Positions 34,150 through 46,239 of a DNA stretch of 64,000 nt are shown here, in pieces (within the stretch, counting starts at the first letter, position 1; each line of letters begins with the position of its first letter). Source of the stretch: Tachypleus tridentatus. Lineage: Eukaryota; Arthropoda; Merostomata; Xiphosura; Limulidae. The position numbers were made by a program, and so were the translations under genes. The notes under the pieces were generated by a model. That model searched no databases and was not told where the DNA came from. It saw only the letters and a program-made list of their open reading frames with translations. The stretch spans positions 6,324,001 to 6,388,000 of the forward strand of contig NC_134830.1 of NCBI RefSeq assembly GCF_004210375.1, read 5' to 3'.

Positions 34150-34717
34150 TGTTTGTTGTTAAGTGCAAAGATACGAACATGTGCTGTGTCCAGGGGCGTA
34201 GATCCTGGGGGGATACATCCCCCTTCATTTTAGGTGGGGGTATGGTGCATACAATCATTCCCCCCTACAGTTTGGTCTGTTGAATTGTTTTATTGCATCA
34301 CAGGTCTACAAATTGTGTGTTTGTTCTTGTGATTCTCGTGTTCTTACCAATCGAATTACATAATTAGGCCTAGATGTAGGCTTTTTCAGTTGCTGAAATG
34401 TACATATCTAATATAGGCGTGCTTATAAGCTTTTCGATCTAAGCGATAGTTCGTAAGTATCAGTTAGTAGGCCTAAGTATACATGCATGTATCGTGGCAA
34501 CAAGATTACTCTGTGACTGCATGTTTATAGCTTTCAGGTTCACGTAATCAGAGATTACCAATTTGCAAATTGAACAGTCCACATAAGTGGTTGCAAAAAT
34601 CACCCCCCCCCCATTGGGTGTAAAAAATCTATGCCCCTGGCTGTGTCCCTATCACGGGCATCGAAACCTGAGTTTTTAGTTATAAGCTTCATGTTTAGTT
34701 CTGAACCACTAGGGACT
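34150..34717 (-). mobile_element. SINE family B split by an hAT-type insertion
   Basis: The left half (TTGTTAAGTGCAAAGATACG ... GCTGTGTC) ends at 34190. The right half (GCTGTGTCCC ... GGGCATCGAAACCTGAGTTT ... CACTAGGGAC) resumes at 34640. Together they make one family B copy plus an 8-bp duplication. Confidence 0.85.
34191..34639. mobile_element. hAT-type non-autonomous DNA transposon (449 bp)
   Basis: Terminal inverted repeats CAGGGGCGTAGAT ... ATCTATGCCCCTG, with a CAGGGG start typical of hAT elements. Perfect 8-bp target duplication GCTGTGTC at 34183-34190 and 34640-34647. No transposase frame inside, so it was moved in trans. Nested in a SINE, hence younger than that SINE. Confidence 0.93.
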
Positions 34718-34761
34718 CTAGTCTGAAATTAAATGACAAAAAGCGAATATTTTGTAGTTTC

Positions 34762-35575
34762 GTTTGACTGTTATAATTAAGTGACGTTTGTGATTAATTG
34801 AAGCCATTCTATTGTTGAGCCACACAGATGTGTTTTGTTATTGTTTGACTGTTATAATTAAGTGACGTTTGTGATTAATTGAAGCCATTTTATTGTTGAG
34901 CCACACAGATGTGTTTTGTTATTGTTTGACTGTTATAATTAAGTGACGTTTGTGATTAATTGAAGCCATTCTATTGTTGAGCCACACAGATGTGTTTTGT
35001 TATTGTTTGACTGTTATAATTAAGTGACGTTTGTGATTAATTGAAGCCATTTTATTGTTGAGCCACACAGATGTGTTTTGTTATTGTTTGACTGTTATAA
35101 TTAAGTGACGTTTGTGATTAATTGAAGCCGTTCTATTGTTGAGCCACACAGATGTGTTTTGTTATTGTTTGACTGTTATAATTAAGTGACGTTTGTGATT
35201 AATTGAAGCCATTTTATTGTTGAGCCACACAGATGTGTTTTGTTATTGTTTGACTGTTATAATTAAGTGACGTTTGTGATTAATTGAAGCCGTTCTATTG
35301 TTGAGCCACACAGATGTGTTTTGTTATTGTTTGACTGTTTTAATTAAGTGACGTTTGTGATTAATTGAGCCATTCTATTGTTGAGCCACAAAGATGTGTT
35401 TTGTTATTGTTTGACTGTTATACTTAAGTGACGTTTGTGATTAATTGAAGCCATTCTATTGTTGTGCCACACAGATGTGTTTTCTTATTGTTTGACTGTT
35501 ATAATTAAGTGATGTTTGTGATTAATTGAAGCCATTCTATTGTTGTGCCACACAGATGTGTTTTGTTATTGTTAC
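34762..35575. repeat. 81-bp tandem array, 10 copies
   Basis: Unit GTTTGACTGTTATAATTAAG, TGACGTTTGTGATTAATTGA, then CCACACAGATGTGTTTTG. Regular alternation of CCATTCT/CCATTTT between neighbours hints at 162-bp dimers. Confidence 0.95.
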
Positions 35576-35631
35576 AGTTTCGTTAATGTTATTCCTTGTG
35601 GTGTGTCACTTTTTGTGGCCTATTAAAGTTC

Positions 35632-35870
35632 AGCACAATGTTGTAGTTAAGGTGCTTGATTCACAATCTGAGTGTTGCAAGTTCGAATCTCGTAACCGAA
35701 AAACTTGCCCTTTCAGCTGTGGAGACGTTAAAATGTGATGGTCAGTCTTATTATTCTTTGGTAAAGAATAGCCTAAGAGTTAGCGGGTGATAAGTCGTCT
35801 GTCACATCTAAATTAGGGACGACGCCTAGCGCAGATAACATTGTAGAAGCTTTTGCCAAAGTAAACAAAC
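35632..35870 (+). mobile_element. SINE family A, old diverged copy
   Basis: TAGTTAAGGTGCTTGATTCA, CAAGTTCGAATCTCG, GTGGAGACGTTAAAATGTGA, GAGTTAGCGGGTGATAAGT, AAATTAGGGACGACGCCTAG. Several internal deletions. Confidence 0.8.
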
Positions 35871-36171
35871 AATAGACGTTTTAGGATTCCTATGTAGATT
35901 TTGTTTGAATGCGTTCTGGATTGTCTGTTGTGGTGGATCACAGAGGATCGTTTTCTACTACATCCACAGCAACGACAACAAGAAATCCACGCCACCCTAA
36001 TCTCATACTTTGTAATATACATGGTACACTGGAATTATATAGTCTTACACACCTTGTTGGTATTTCTACTGAAACTATTGGAGAAACATCTTATTCCAAA
36101 GGTACAATCACTTGCTGTTCCTCTTTCTATTACAACAGTGTCAAACATTCTAACTTCAACCACACTATCTA

Positions 36172-37917
36172 CTGTATCCCTACTGTCATCTCACTGTAGA
36201 TACTGGTGCTGTATCTCTGCTGTCATCCAACTATAAATACTGGTGCTGTATTCCTGCTGTCATACAACTATAGATACTGGTTCTGTATCCCTACTGTCAT
36301 CTCACTATAGATACTGAAGCTGTATCCCTGCTGTCATCCAACTATAGATACCGGTTCTGTATTTCTGCTGTCATCCAACTATAGATACTGGTTCTGTATT
36401 TCTGCTGTCATCCAACTATAGATACTGGTTCTGTATTTCTGCTGTCATCCAACTATAGATACTGGTGCTGTATCTCTGCTGTCATCTCACTGTAGATACT
36501 GGTGCTGTATCTCTGCTGTCATCTCACTGTAGATACTGGTGCTGTATCTCTGCTGTCATCCAACTATAGATACTGGTGCTGTATCCCTACTGTCATTTCA
36601 CTATAGATACTGGTGCTGTATCTCTGCTGTCATCCAACTATAGATACTGGTTCTGTATCTCTACTGTCATCCAACTATAGATACTGGTGCTGTATCTCTG
36701 CTGTCATTCAACTATAGATACTGGTGCTGTATCTCTGCTGTCATCCAACTATATATACTGGTTCTGTATTCCTGCTGTCATCCAACTATAGATACTGGTT
36801 CTGTATTTCTGCTGTCATCCAACTATAGATACTGGTGCTGTATTCCTGCTGTCATCCAACTATAGATACTGGTTCTGTATTTCTGCTGTCATCCAACTAT
36901 AGATACTGGTGCTGTATCTCTGCTGTCATCTCACTGTAGATACTGGTGCTGTATCTCTGCTGTCATCTCACTGTAGATACTGGTGCTGTATCTCTGCTGT
37001 CATCCAACTATAGATACTGGTGCTGTATCTCTGCTGTCATCCAACTATAGATACTGGTTCTGTATTCCTGCTGTCATCCAACTATAGATACTGGTGCTGT
37101 ATCTCTGCTGTCATACAACTATAGATACTGGTTCTGTATCTCTGCTGTCATCCAACTATAGATGCTGGTTCTGTATTCCTGGTGTCATCCAACTGTAGAT
37201 AATGGTTATGCACCCCTGCTGTCATCCCTCTATAGATACTGGTTCTGTATCTCTGCTGTCATCGTACTATAGATACTGGTTCTGTATTTCTGCTGTCATT
37301 TCACTATAGATACTGGTTCTGTATTCCTTCTGTCATACAACTATAGATACTGGTTCTGTTTCCCTACTGTCATCTCACTGTAGATACTGGTTCTGTATCT
37401 CTGCTGTCATCCAACTATAGATACTGGTTCTGTACCCCTGCTGTCATCCAACTATAGATACTGTTTCTGTATTCCTGTTGTCATCCAACTATAGATACTG
37501 GTTCTGTATCTCTGCTGTCATCCAACTATAGATACTGGTTCTGTATTTCTGCTGTCATCCAACTATAGATACTGGTGCTGTATCCCTACTGTCATCTCAC
37601 TGTAGATACTGGTGTTGTATCTCTGCTGTCATCCAACTATAGATACTGGTGCTGTATTCCTGTTGTCATCCAATTATAGATACTGGTGCTGTATCTCTGC
37701 TGTCATCCAACTATAGATACTGGTGCTGTATCTCTGCTGTCATCCAACTATAGATACTGGTTCTGTATTCCTGCTGTCATCCAACTATAGATACTGGCGC
37801 TGTATCTCTGCTGTCATCCAACTATAGATACTGGTTCTGTATTCCTGCTGTCATCCAACTATAGATACTGGTGCTGTATCTCTGCTGTCATCCAACTATA
37901 GATACTAGTTTTGTATC
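36172..37917. repeat. 37-bp minisatellite, ~47 copies
   Basis: Unit CTATAGATACTGGTGCTGTA then TCTCTGCTGTCATCCAA, with recurrent alternatives (GGTTCTG; TTCCTGC; ATCTCACTG) in runs. No ORF of note. Confidence 0.96.
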
Positions 37918-37989
37918 TACTTTTCTGTTTCTAAATTCTACACAACTTGTACATTCTGTTTAAAGATCTCGTTTACTGATTGTATTACA

Positions 37990-38150
37990 TTGACTCCTGA
38001 TGGTACCAGTGATTCTCTTACTGTAACTCCTGATGGTACCAGTGATTCTCTCACTGTAACTCCTGATGGTACCAGTGATTCTCTCACTGTAACTCCTGAT
38101 GGTACCAGTGATTCTCTTACTGTAACTTCTGTTGGTACCACTGATTCTGT
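37990..38150. repeat. 33-bp tandem repeat, 5 copies
   Basis: Unit ACTCCTGATGGTACCAGTGA then TTCTCTCACTGTA. Open on both strands because 33 is divisible by three (TPDGTSDSLTV on +). Not treated as a gene. Confidence 0.93.
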
Positions 38151-38199
38151 TTCTCAGATTTATTACTATTACTCTACAAAATATTCGTCCTTTCAGTGA

Positions 38200-40351
38200 C
38201 TCTTAGCCCTGGTCAACACTGGTTATGCAGCTAAGCCTGTCTTTAAACTATGCATATTCTGTTACTATATGCTTTAATTCCAGCATATCCCTGCCTCATG
38301 TCTTCTTCTCAGAAAGAAATGTTTGAACCTATCTTGTTTGGCATCAACTATCACAGCAGAACTTCTGTGTTGAAGCTACTTTGTGGATTATCACTGGATC
38401 TTTGTTTTCCAGGAGATAAGCAGAACATCTTCAGGCTTACGACACCAAAAATCGGATTTTAATACCTTTGGTGAGCAAAGCAAAGATAGCTCATTGTGTA
38501 GTTTTGTGCTCAGTAACAATCAAAACTAAAGCCTTCTTCTCCAGGCTGTCCAAAACAATATTCTTCAACAGATGTCGTTCTAGCTTCTGTCCTCTCTCTC
38601 AGCTTTTGTGTTCTGGTATTTAGTGATCCCAGATTAAACTACTGACCAATGTGACCTATGGGAATGATACAAATAGGATTCTTTTATAAACTAACTGTAA
38701 ATACTGATTGACCACCTTTTAGGATTCGTGGTGAAATAGATAAATCCAACGTTGTCACGAATATTTCTTCTTTTAATAACTTTAATTCATTGGTAACTAT
38801 TCTTACAAATGTTCTCACCTCTGCTAGTTTTTTATCACTGTTCATCACGCAAACCAACTTCATCTCGATAGTAGATCTTTTGTGAATATGCTGGTTATTT
38901 CTTCGGGGCTGTTGTCACTGTCATGACCATCCTTGTTTATTTAAAGATTTTTGGTGCATTGCCTGTAATTTTGCTGAAGCAGTAAAAGGGGGACGATGAC
39001 ATCGGGTTTGCAACCAAATTCAACGTTATTCGAATCCTTCCCATTACTGGAACAGGGTTAAAACCCTGACTAGACAAAACTCTTCCCATGGATATTCAAT
39101 TTTTGCTGATACTATCTACCTAAATCGTTCAGCTCCAGAAGAGCATTATCGCGATTTCGAAAATGCAACACATGCTTTACAATTTACTGATCTGTCACCT
39201 TCTGAACTTTACCCCAGTGGAGCACACGTTCTGGATGATACTTTGTAAATGCACCTATCAGAATCCAGAATACCCAGACCACACCTGTTCCCAAACATGA
39301 TTTACCCGAGTTTCTTCCTCTACTTGCAACATTTTTTTTATCATTTCTTTCTCGGCACCGAACCTGTAAAACATCTCTTATTGTTGTTTCCTAAATCCTA
39401 ATAAATGCCCAATACGTGATGGTTTTTTATTGTTCTACCAATCTTACGAGTACATTCAGTAAAACTCTCGAACGGATTTTAGATCGTCAACTCTATAGAT
39501 GTAATCCAAGCTAATCCAAGCTGAACGTAGTCCACCGCTGTCAACACTGGATCAACTTCTCAAATTATTAATCCTCTCAAATCTGTATGCTGTACCACTT
39601 CCAACTGATGTCCCGAGTCACGTGGATCTTCCAAAGTTATATATCAATCTGTATGGTTTAATTATTCTTTTTGTTTCTACGTTTTTGTGTCCATTACACA
39701 CAGATAAACATCAGTTCCAAATTATAATGTCACCCACAGAGTGTCTTAATGTGTTAACTGGTACGTCCATTATTCACTACCAATCATCAGTCTATTGGTT
39801 GAAGAGAAGGCACAACTTTTTGATGGCTAGGTAGCTCTTGGAACTAAATAATAAAAGACTTTATTGTCCAGCCTCAAAAAAACGATTTCCTGTAGTAAAC
39901 GAAAACCTTATCGGACAGTAAGTGACTTGTGGGAAAGAAAAGACAGATCTGACTTGTGAAAGACAAACGACAAATACGATTTGTGGAAGTCGAAAGACAG
40001 ATCTGACTTGTGAAAGGCATAAGACAGATACGAGATTCTATTTCTTACAAACCTCTGACTTCTAGCCACAATGGATATATTAAAATGAATGTGAAAAAAT
40101 ATCTGAATTTGATTTGCTTTTATAAAAATTTTAGGTCTATTGGTGTGTGTTTTTTAATATTTCGGGGTTTAAACGGTCGGTAACTTTAATGTCTGGTATA
40201 TTAATGAATATTTATTTTCCAAGTTACTTGCTGAATGTTCTCTTTGTTTTGACATACGAAAATAGTTCATTTTTAAGCAAGGAAGCGAAAGAAAAGGTAG
40301 GTGTTGTGAAGCTAAATTACTGAAGGGAGGAAAGGTTTGTTCTCTTTATGA
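38200..40351. other. No intact gene, possible very old retroelement relic
   Basis: Long unique stretch with many stops. A + segment near 39430-39500 could translate to LTSTFSKTLERILDRQLY, reminiscent of a non-LTR reverse transcriptase, but the flanking frames are broken and other motifs are absent. Short AAAGACAGATCTGACTTGTG-type repeats at 39930-40040. Confidence 0.35.
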
Positions 40352-40628
40352 TTGTTTGTTTGTTTTGAATTTCGCGCAAAGTTACACGAGGGTTATCTGC
40401 TCTAGCCGTCTCTAATCTAGCACTATAAGACTAGATGGAAGGCAGCTAGTCATCAACACCCACCGCCAAATCTTGGGCTACTCTTTTACCAACGAATAGT
40501 GGGATGGACCGTCACATTATAACGCCCCCATGGCTGAAACGGTGAGTATATTTGGTGCGACGTGGATTCGAACCCGCGAGCCTCAGTTTACGAGTCGAAA
40601 GCCTTAGCCCACCTGGCCATGCCGGGTC
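40352..40628 (-). mobile_element. SINE family A, full length
   Basis: Tail on the left (TTGAATTTCGCGCAAAGTTA), middle GCTACTCTTTTACCAACGAA, head on the right (GATTCGAACCCGCGAGCC ... CACCTGGCCATGCCGGGTCC). Confidence 0.93.
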
Positions 40629-40753
40629 CTATATTTACGAAGACTGAAATAATGATTGAAGAAACGTGCAATGTGTTTTTAAATGCTACATTTTTATATC
40701 AGTTTTGTCACTTCATCAACTAAACTTCACAAGTAACATTCCGTGATTAGCAG

Positions 40754-40812
40754 CGCAGATAGTCCTCGTGTAACTCTGCGCGAAATTCAAATTCAAAACA
40801 AAACAAACCAAA
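40754..40812 (+). mobile_element. 59-bp 5'-truncated SINE A with 13-bp duplication
   Basis: Only the last part of the SINE remains (CGCAGATAGTCCTCGTGTAA, CTCTGCGCGAAATTCAAATT, CAAAACAAAC tail). CCGTGATTAGCAG is present at 40741-40753 and 40813-40825. Truncation plus a target duplication is the mark of reverse transcription primed at the target. Confidence 0.93.
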
Positions 40813-41021
40813 CCGTGATTAGCAGATGTTTTTTTGTTTTTTCCAAACAGAGATGTTCTTTAACTTTAAAAGAGTTCCACCAGGACGCTCTAATTAATGA
40901 GCCATCAAATTAAACGGAGTGACTCATGAGTAGAGCAAAAAGGCCTAGCTCTTATGATTTAACATTTCGATTTCCTACGGTCAGTACATTTAATAACTCA
41001 GCAGGTACCATCTTAAACATC

Positions 41022-41135
41022 CACCCCCCGTGGCACAACGGTATGTCTGAGGGCTCATACTGCTGGAAACAGGGTTTCGATATCCTCGGTGAGCAGACAT
41101 AGCATACCCTAACACCAAAAAAAAACAACTTTAAA
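41022..41135 (+). mobile_element. SINE family B copy
   Basis: CCCCGTGGCACAACGGTATG (A box variant), GGGTTTCGATATCC, GTGAGCAGACATAGC, A-rich end. Confidence 0.78.
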
Positions 41136-41673
41136 TCGACAGAAAATACCAAACTATATCTATATATAACTCATAAACGATGCGGAAGTAGTTTGGTCGA
41201 TGTTTTGTATATAAATTTTTATTTGTATTCATTTCTTTTCTTTCTTTTTTTACACACAACGTGTCGTCGATAAGCTGGTACGGAAATTCTTGTCTATATC
41301 ACCGGAAATGACTAAACATTTCGTCACATGCTACGTCAACTACTTAAGTGATAACAGGCCTAGGGGATAAAGAATTAGTTTTTCGCTGCATGTGACAACA
41401 GTTATCGAAAAGAACTTTGTTTTACTTTTGCTGTGCGTAAAAATGTTATTGTGAGAAATATACTGCACAAATACTTCTTTCGTTGACAGAAAAATGCATT
41501 CGATTCGAAATAAATAAAATGGAATCTCTGAAAATGTGCCAATAAATTCATGCGTGCGTTATTAATTTCACGTGAAATCAGATAGTAAACATCACGTGCT
41601 GAGAAACTGCTGTTTGCTGATTTTATTGGCTGGAACCTTTTCTGTATATTCTCTTCCAAATGTACCGGTAGAG

Positions 41674-41873
41674 CAGGGGTTCTTAACCAGGGGTGCGAAG
41701 ATGATTCCCAAGGGGTGCGAGGATGCCCATGAATAATTAAAGCAAATCTATATTTTTACATAAGAGTATGCTTTATATTTTTAGCTTTTTTTATATTTAA
41801 GTTTCCAGGGGGTGCGAGAAATGATTACTGATTTGAAAGGGGTGCAAACACTGAAAAAGGTTAAGAACCACTG
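41674..41873. mobile_element. hAT-type MITE (200 bp)
   Basis: Terminal inverted repeats CAGGGGTTCTTAACC ... GGTTAAGAACCACTG. Perfect 8-bp target duplication CGGTAGAG at 41666-41673 and 41874-41881. Internal GGGGTGCGA repeats, no coding capacity. Confidence 0.95.
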
Positions 41874-42276
41874 CGGTAGAGGAAGTTAGCATTTCCAATA
41901 TGGCAGAGAACGTATTCACTCGTCTTGCGTTGTTTTGTTTTTGTTTGTTTGTTGTTCGAAGACGAGTTTGACGGCAATGCTGAAAAAAGATATTATGAAA
42001 TAATCCAATGTTTATTTCCAGATGTAAGTCTATCGTTGTGATTGGCTATAATACATATCACGCGATCAGTGATTATTGTAAACAAAAGCGAAAAACGTCT
42101 CATTTGCAAAACAAGATGTTTAAAACACGAGCAGCACTGGTACATTGCCTGTGTCACCTTGATAATGTCACTTCCTTTTTACTAAAGTCGGAATAAACAC
42201 TCAGCACTGTTCGAGACATTCTGTCTGTTGGTGAATAAAAAGTTGTTACACAATCGTTACGAGTCAGTTTCATGAG

Positions 42277-42537
42277 TTTTTTAAAAATTTTGCACAAAGC
42301 TATCTGCGCTAACAATCCCTAATTTAGCAGTGTAAGACAAGAGGGAAGGCACCTAGTTATCACCACCCACCGCCAACTCTTGGGCTACTTTTTTATCAAC
42401 GAATACTTGGATTGATCGAAATCGTTATAACGTCCTTACAGCTGAAAGGTCGAACAGGTTTGATGTGACGGGAATTCGAACCCGCGACCCTAAGATTACC
42501 AGTCGAGAGCTCTAAGCACTTGGCCATGCCAGGCCCC
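42277..42537 (-). mobile_element. SINE family A copy
   Basis: TTTTGCACAAAGCTATCTGC tail side, CCACCCACCGCCAACTCTTG middle, GGAATTCGAACCCGCGACCC and TTGGCCATGCCAGGCCCC at the head. Confidence 0.92.
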
Positions 42538-42748
42538 AGTTAGGGAACTGGGGAGAAGGCACAGATGAGATATATAATTTTTTCGAGTAAAATCTAATGA
42601 AGACTACGACGGAAAAAAACACAAAATACATCAACAATAATTTCGTGGAAATACACTGGAAATTAATGGTGATATGACATCAGTTTATCTTTACTAGACG
42701 TATTTCGACGCGGTTCCCGAAAGTTTATTTTCAAGAATAAATAAATTG

Positions 42749-42842
42749 TTGTTGTTTTGAATTAAGCACAAAGCTACACAATGGGCTATCTGTGCTCTGC
42801 CCACCACGAGTATCGAAACCCGGATTTTAGTGTTGTAAGCGT
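42749..42842 (-). mobile_element. SINE family B, 5' part missing
   Basis: GAATTAAGCACAAAGCTACA, CTATCTGTGCTCTGCCCACC and GGTATCGAAACCCGGATTTT, then stops at GTTGTAAGCGTT before the head. Confidence 0.82.
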
Positions 42843-43298
42843 TAAATTAACAGAAAAAATATTTTGATTCCTCGCTTTTGAAGTTCATCTGTCACACTAC
42901 GTTGTAACTTACAGGGTGAATAATTATTCTCGTGATTCATGGCATGCGCACATTTTACTGACAACAGTAAATATTGTAATCTTAAGCATTCTTTGTGTGA
43001 TGTTTATTTTAGTGTCTACTGACTGACTGACAACACAGACAATGCACTACTGTATAGTAGTTGAAACAGGTGAAAAGTAAGCAAAGCTTATATGATTTTA
43101 AGTTAAGTAAAATTAGTCGTTGTATCGCTAAAATTACGTTAGAGCTACAAAGTTGAATTTGGTATTACCCTATTACCCTTACATCGCCGGGAAAGAAAAT
43201 CTAAACGTATCTATGGTAATACACAAACATTAAAACTTAAAAATGACCCTGGCTAAACAAGATAAACTAAATGTCATTGTATTTTGTCTCCGTTTAAC

Positions 43299-43439
43299 CA
43301 GTGGCGTATTTAGGCAGGAGCTAGAGGGGGGGGGGGTTCAGCTCCAGGGTCTATGGTCTTAATAGGGCCCCATTGATAAATTTATCCTATATAAAATTAC
43401 ATGGGGTGTAGGGCCCACACAATCTTAAATCCGCCGCTG
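43299..43439. mobile_element. hAT-type MITE (141 bp)
   Basis: Imperfect terminal inverted repeats CAGTGGCGTATTTAGG ... CTTAAATCCGCCGCTG. 8-bp target duplication CGTTTAAC (43291-43298) / CGTTTGAC (43440-43447), one mismatch. Internal G run, no coding capacity. Confidence 0.88.
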
Positions 43440-44189
43440 CGTTTGACTTCGTTGTAATGGGTTATAAACATAGCGTGAGTGTATGAAACAACAACAACCG
43501 GAAATAAGGCTATAATCCAGACCCCATCCCCTCCCCATGTTGTGGTATGTATGGTATACCACTTGGAAACTTTCTTATAAACAATCAATGGCGTAATAAT
43601 TACCATAAATAAATAACAAAAACCTTCCACGAACACTGGCTATCGGACACGCTTTTGTGGCACGGTGGCAAGCCCACGAGGCAATTCCCACGCTCGTGCT
43701 TCGTGCATACTGATATCGCTAGTAGCACGTGCCATGACAGTATCACATAGAACCAGTTTCATAACAATGAATGTTCAATGCATTATTTTCGCCAGTTACT
43801 CAGAACGAGCATAAGCGGATGTTGATACATATGACGTCATGCTAAAGTTCTTTCACCCCGATGTTGAGATCATTACGTTCCAAATACAGAACTAGAATAG
43901 TCTTACTGTCATTGTTTCGTGGATTTCTAACCAGGTCACGATAACCGTGAACCGCTGGACAACAAAACGAAACAAAACAAAAACTCAGCAACAGAACTAA
44001 TCATGTCAAGAACTCAGTAACTATCGTAACTGTGAAATTTAACACATTTAGGGTTAGCGATATCTCTTGTTTAGACTGAAAAAAGCGAAGTTTACAGAAA
44101 CTCTGCCGTAAAAACTGTCCCTGGCTAAACGTTATAAATTATACTACAATTAGTGAACGCGTCATTCAGTCGAAATCTTTGCTAAATAA
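43440..44189. other. No gene recognised
   Basis: Unique sequence. One CSL consensus on the minus strand (TTCCCACG, 43685-43692), about the number expected by chance over this length. No domain-bearing frame. Confidence 0.5.
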
Positions 44190-45686
44190 ACTCTCCAAAA
44201 AAAGAAACGCAAGAGGCAAAATTTGAAACAAATTATTAACAAGTTTATTCCGGGTAGTTCTGTATGACATGTGTGAAACTTTGTACATTCACTGCTGAAC
44301 ATCCAAAGTCTGTAAAGGCGAAGTCCACGCTCACAAGTTGACGTTTAACGTCACTCAACGTCAATAACGAGTATGCCCCCCGTGAGCATCAATAACTGCT
44401 TGGCATCTCCTGCCCATGGAAGCGATGAGATGACGAATCACATCCTGTGGAATGGCTGACCACTCAGCCTGCAAAGCTGCTGCAAGCTGAGGTAGAGTCT
44501 GCGGTTGAGGTTGTCGCCGTCGCAGACGTCGGTCCAACTCGTCCTAAAGATGTTCGATGGGGTTTAAATCTGGTGATCTGGAGGGCCAGGGAAGAACGTT
44601 GATATTGTGGTGTCTCAAGAAGACAGTGGTGAGTCGGGCTGTGTGAGAACGAGCGTTGTCATGTTGAAAAACGTTGTTGACGTTCACCATAATGGGTTGC
44701 ACATGGGGCCTAAGAATCTCGTCGACGTATCGTTGAGTCGTAAGATTCCCTCGAATGTGCAAAAGGTCTGTTCTGGCATTGTAGGCGATGGCAGCCCACA
44801 TCATGACGCTGCCACCACCAAATCTGTCAACTTCCTGCACACAGTTTGCTGCAAAATGTTCACCTCGGTGACGGTAAACACGGGTCCTTCCATCCTGCCT
44901 ACGAAGCATGAAACGTGATTCATCGCTGAACCAAACATGCCTCCATCGTCGATGAGGCCATACCCGATGTGCCCGAGTCCATTGCAGCCGTGCTTGACGA
45001 TGTTGATGGGTGAGGATGACGCCTCTGACCGGTCGTCGAGGTCGGATTCCTGCATCTCGTAGACGGTTGCGTACGGTCTGATCGGAAATCCTACGCAGCC
45101 CTGGTATGGTTGAGGCAGTAGCCGTCGGAGTGGTGGTCCTATCCCGAAGGTGACGTAACCGGATGTAGCGATCTTATGCGGGCGTGGTCACACGAGGTCT
45201 GCCAGATCGTGGACGGTCACGAGTTGATCCATGTTATTGGTGACGATGCCATAGCCTTGTGATGGTGCTTGGGTGGACATTCACAGCTCTGGCAACATCT
45301 GATTGAGATTCGCCTGTTTCCAAGCGACCAATGGCGTTGTTGCGTTGTGCTTCAGTCAGTCTTGGCGTAACTGTATTGCGTGTCGGTGGCTTAACACTGA
45401 GCTATGGAAACAGAGAACTAGTCGCTTTTATAGGGACTTTGCACATGTTGCACTTGCAGAACATGCAAATCTATCAAACAAATTTATTGGACACGAATGC
45501 GTTTTGGCGAAAAATTCGATGTTTTCCTCCTTTTTCAAAGTGCACAACTTTTATTGTCATTTTGGTCTGACAATCAGTGCCTTAATACGTGTAACATCAC
45601 ATACTCTGAGCTTGTAATGTTATTACATATATTTCTCTTTAAAATAAACAAAATATCCCTTTTGCGTTTCTTGTTTTGAAGAGTAT
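44190..45686 (-). mobile_element. Tc1-like DNA transposon, inactive copy 1
   Basis: About 1.5 kb with terminal inverted repeats around AGAAACGCAA near both ends (44204 and 45669) and TA-rich flanks. The minus strand encodes a Tc1/mariner transposase. A HTH region lies near 45250-45380. The catalytic motifs are FSDESRF (~44915), FQHDNARSH (~44640) and SPDLNPIEH (~44550), the DD34E-type triad. A TAG at 44544-44546 replaces the Trp of the usual HLWDEL and ends the longest frame. Other frameshifts lie upstream. The element cuts and pastes itself at TA sites when intact. This copy cannot. Confidence 0.92.
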
Positions 45687-46239
45687 ACATTTGGTATTTA
45701 GAACTGACTTCTTTATTTCTATGACGCAGGATCTAATTCGTTCTTTGATTGGCTGGCTGCACACTCTGTTGTGGTCTGCACTTTTTTTCTATTGAAGGCG
45801 CATCCACACAGCTGCGGGTGAGAAAATAGTTAAGCCTCTTATAATGACGTGTGGATAATATTTATGTCTTTTTGTGTTGCTGTTTGTTTTATATTATATT
45901 AAACTCAGCATACAGTAACTTTGATTAAATTTGTTGAATGAATAATATTATGACATTGTGCATAATTTATTATTCAATATTATCTAATTTTTTCATCAAA
46001 TATTAAATTGAAAAACATTAAATTTGATTATGAAAGTAATAAATGTTATTAACGTTATTAATGTTACCTAACTAACAGTGTGTGTCACGTCACGTCACGC
46101 TTGGTGACGAGTCAGAATGTTAAAACCAGATTGGATAATTTGATTAATATCTGACCATTACGGCTTTAGTGATGGGGATGAGAGGGGCGTGTCAGAGTTT
46201 CCTTGAAACTTTATAAGTGTAGTAAGTGTTGGTAAAGTA
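45687..46239. other. Unique AT-rich sequence, no gene seen
   Basis: No open frame with recognisable features. Contains CGTCACGTCACG near 46086. Confidence 0.5.

Noticed and set aside
37938..38199. TPDGTSDSLTV repeat protein
   Set aside because: 33-bp tandem repeat open on both strands, with no neighbouring coding evidence.
39430..39500. Possible non-LTR reverse transcriptase relic (LTSTFSKTLERILDRQLY)
   Set aside because: Single short stretch, no catalytic motif or consistent frame around it. Too weak to annotate.
43685..43692. Additional CSL consensus site (also 7610-7617)
   Set aside because: About one YGTGRGAA match per 8 kb is expected by chance. Without a partner site or promoter context they are not called as elements.
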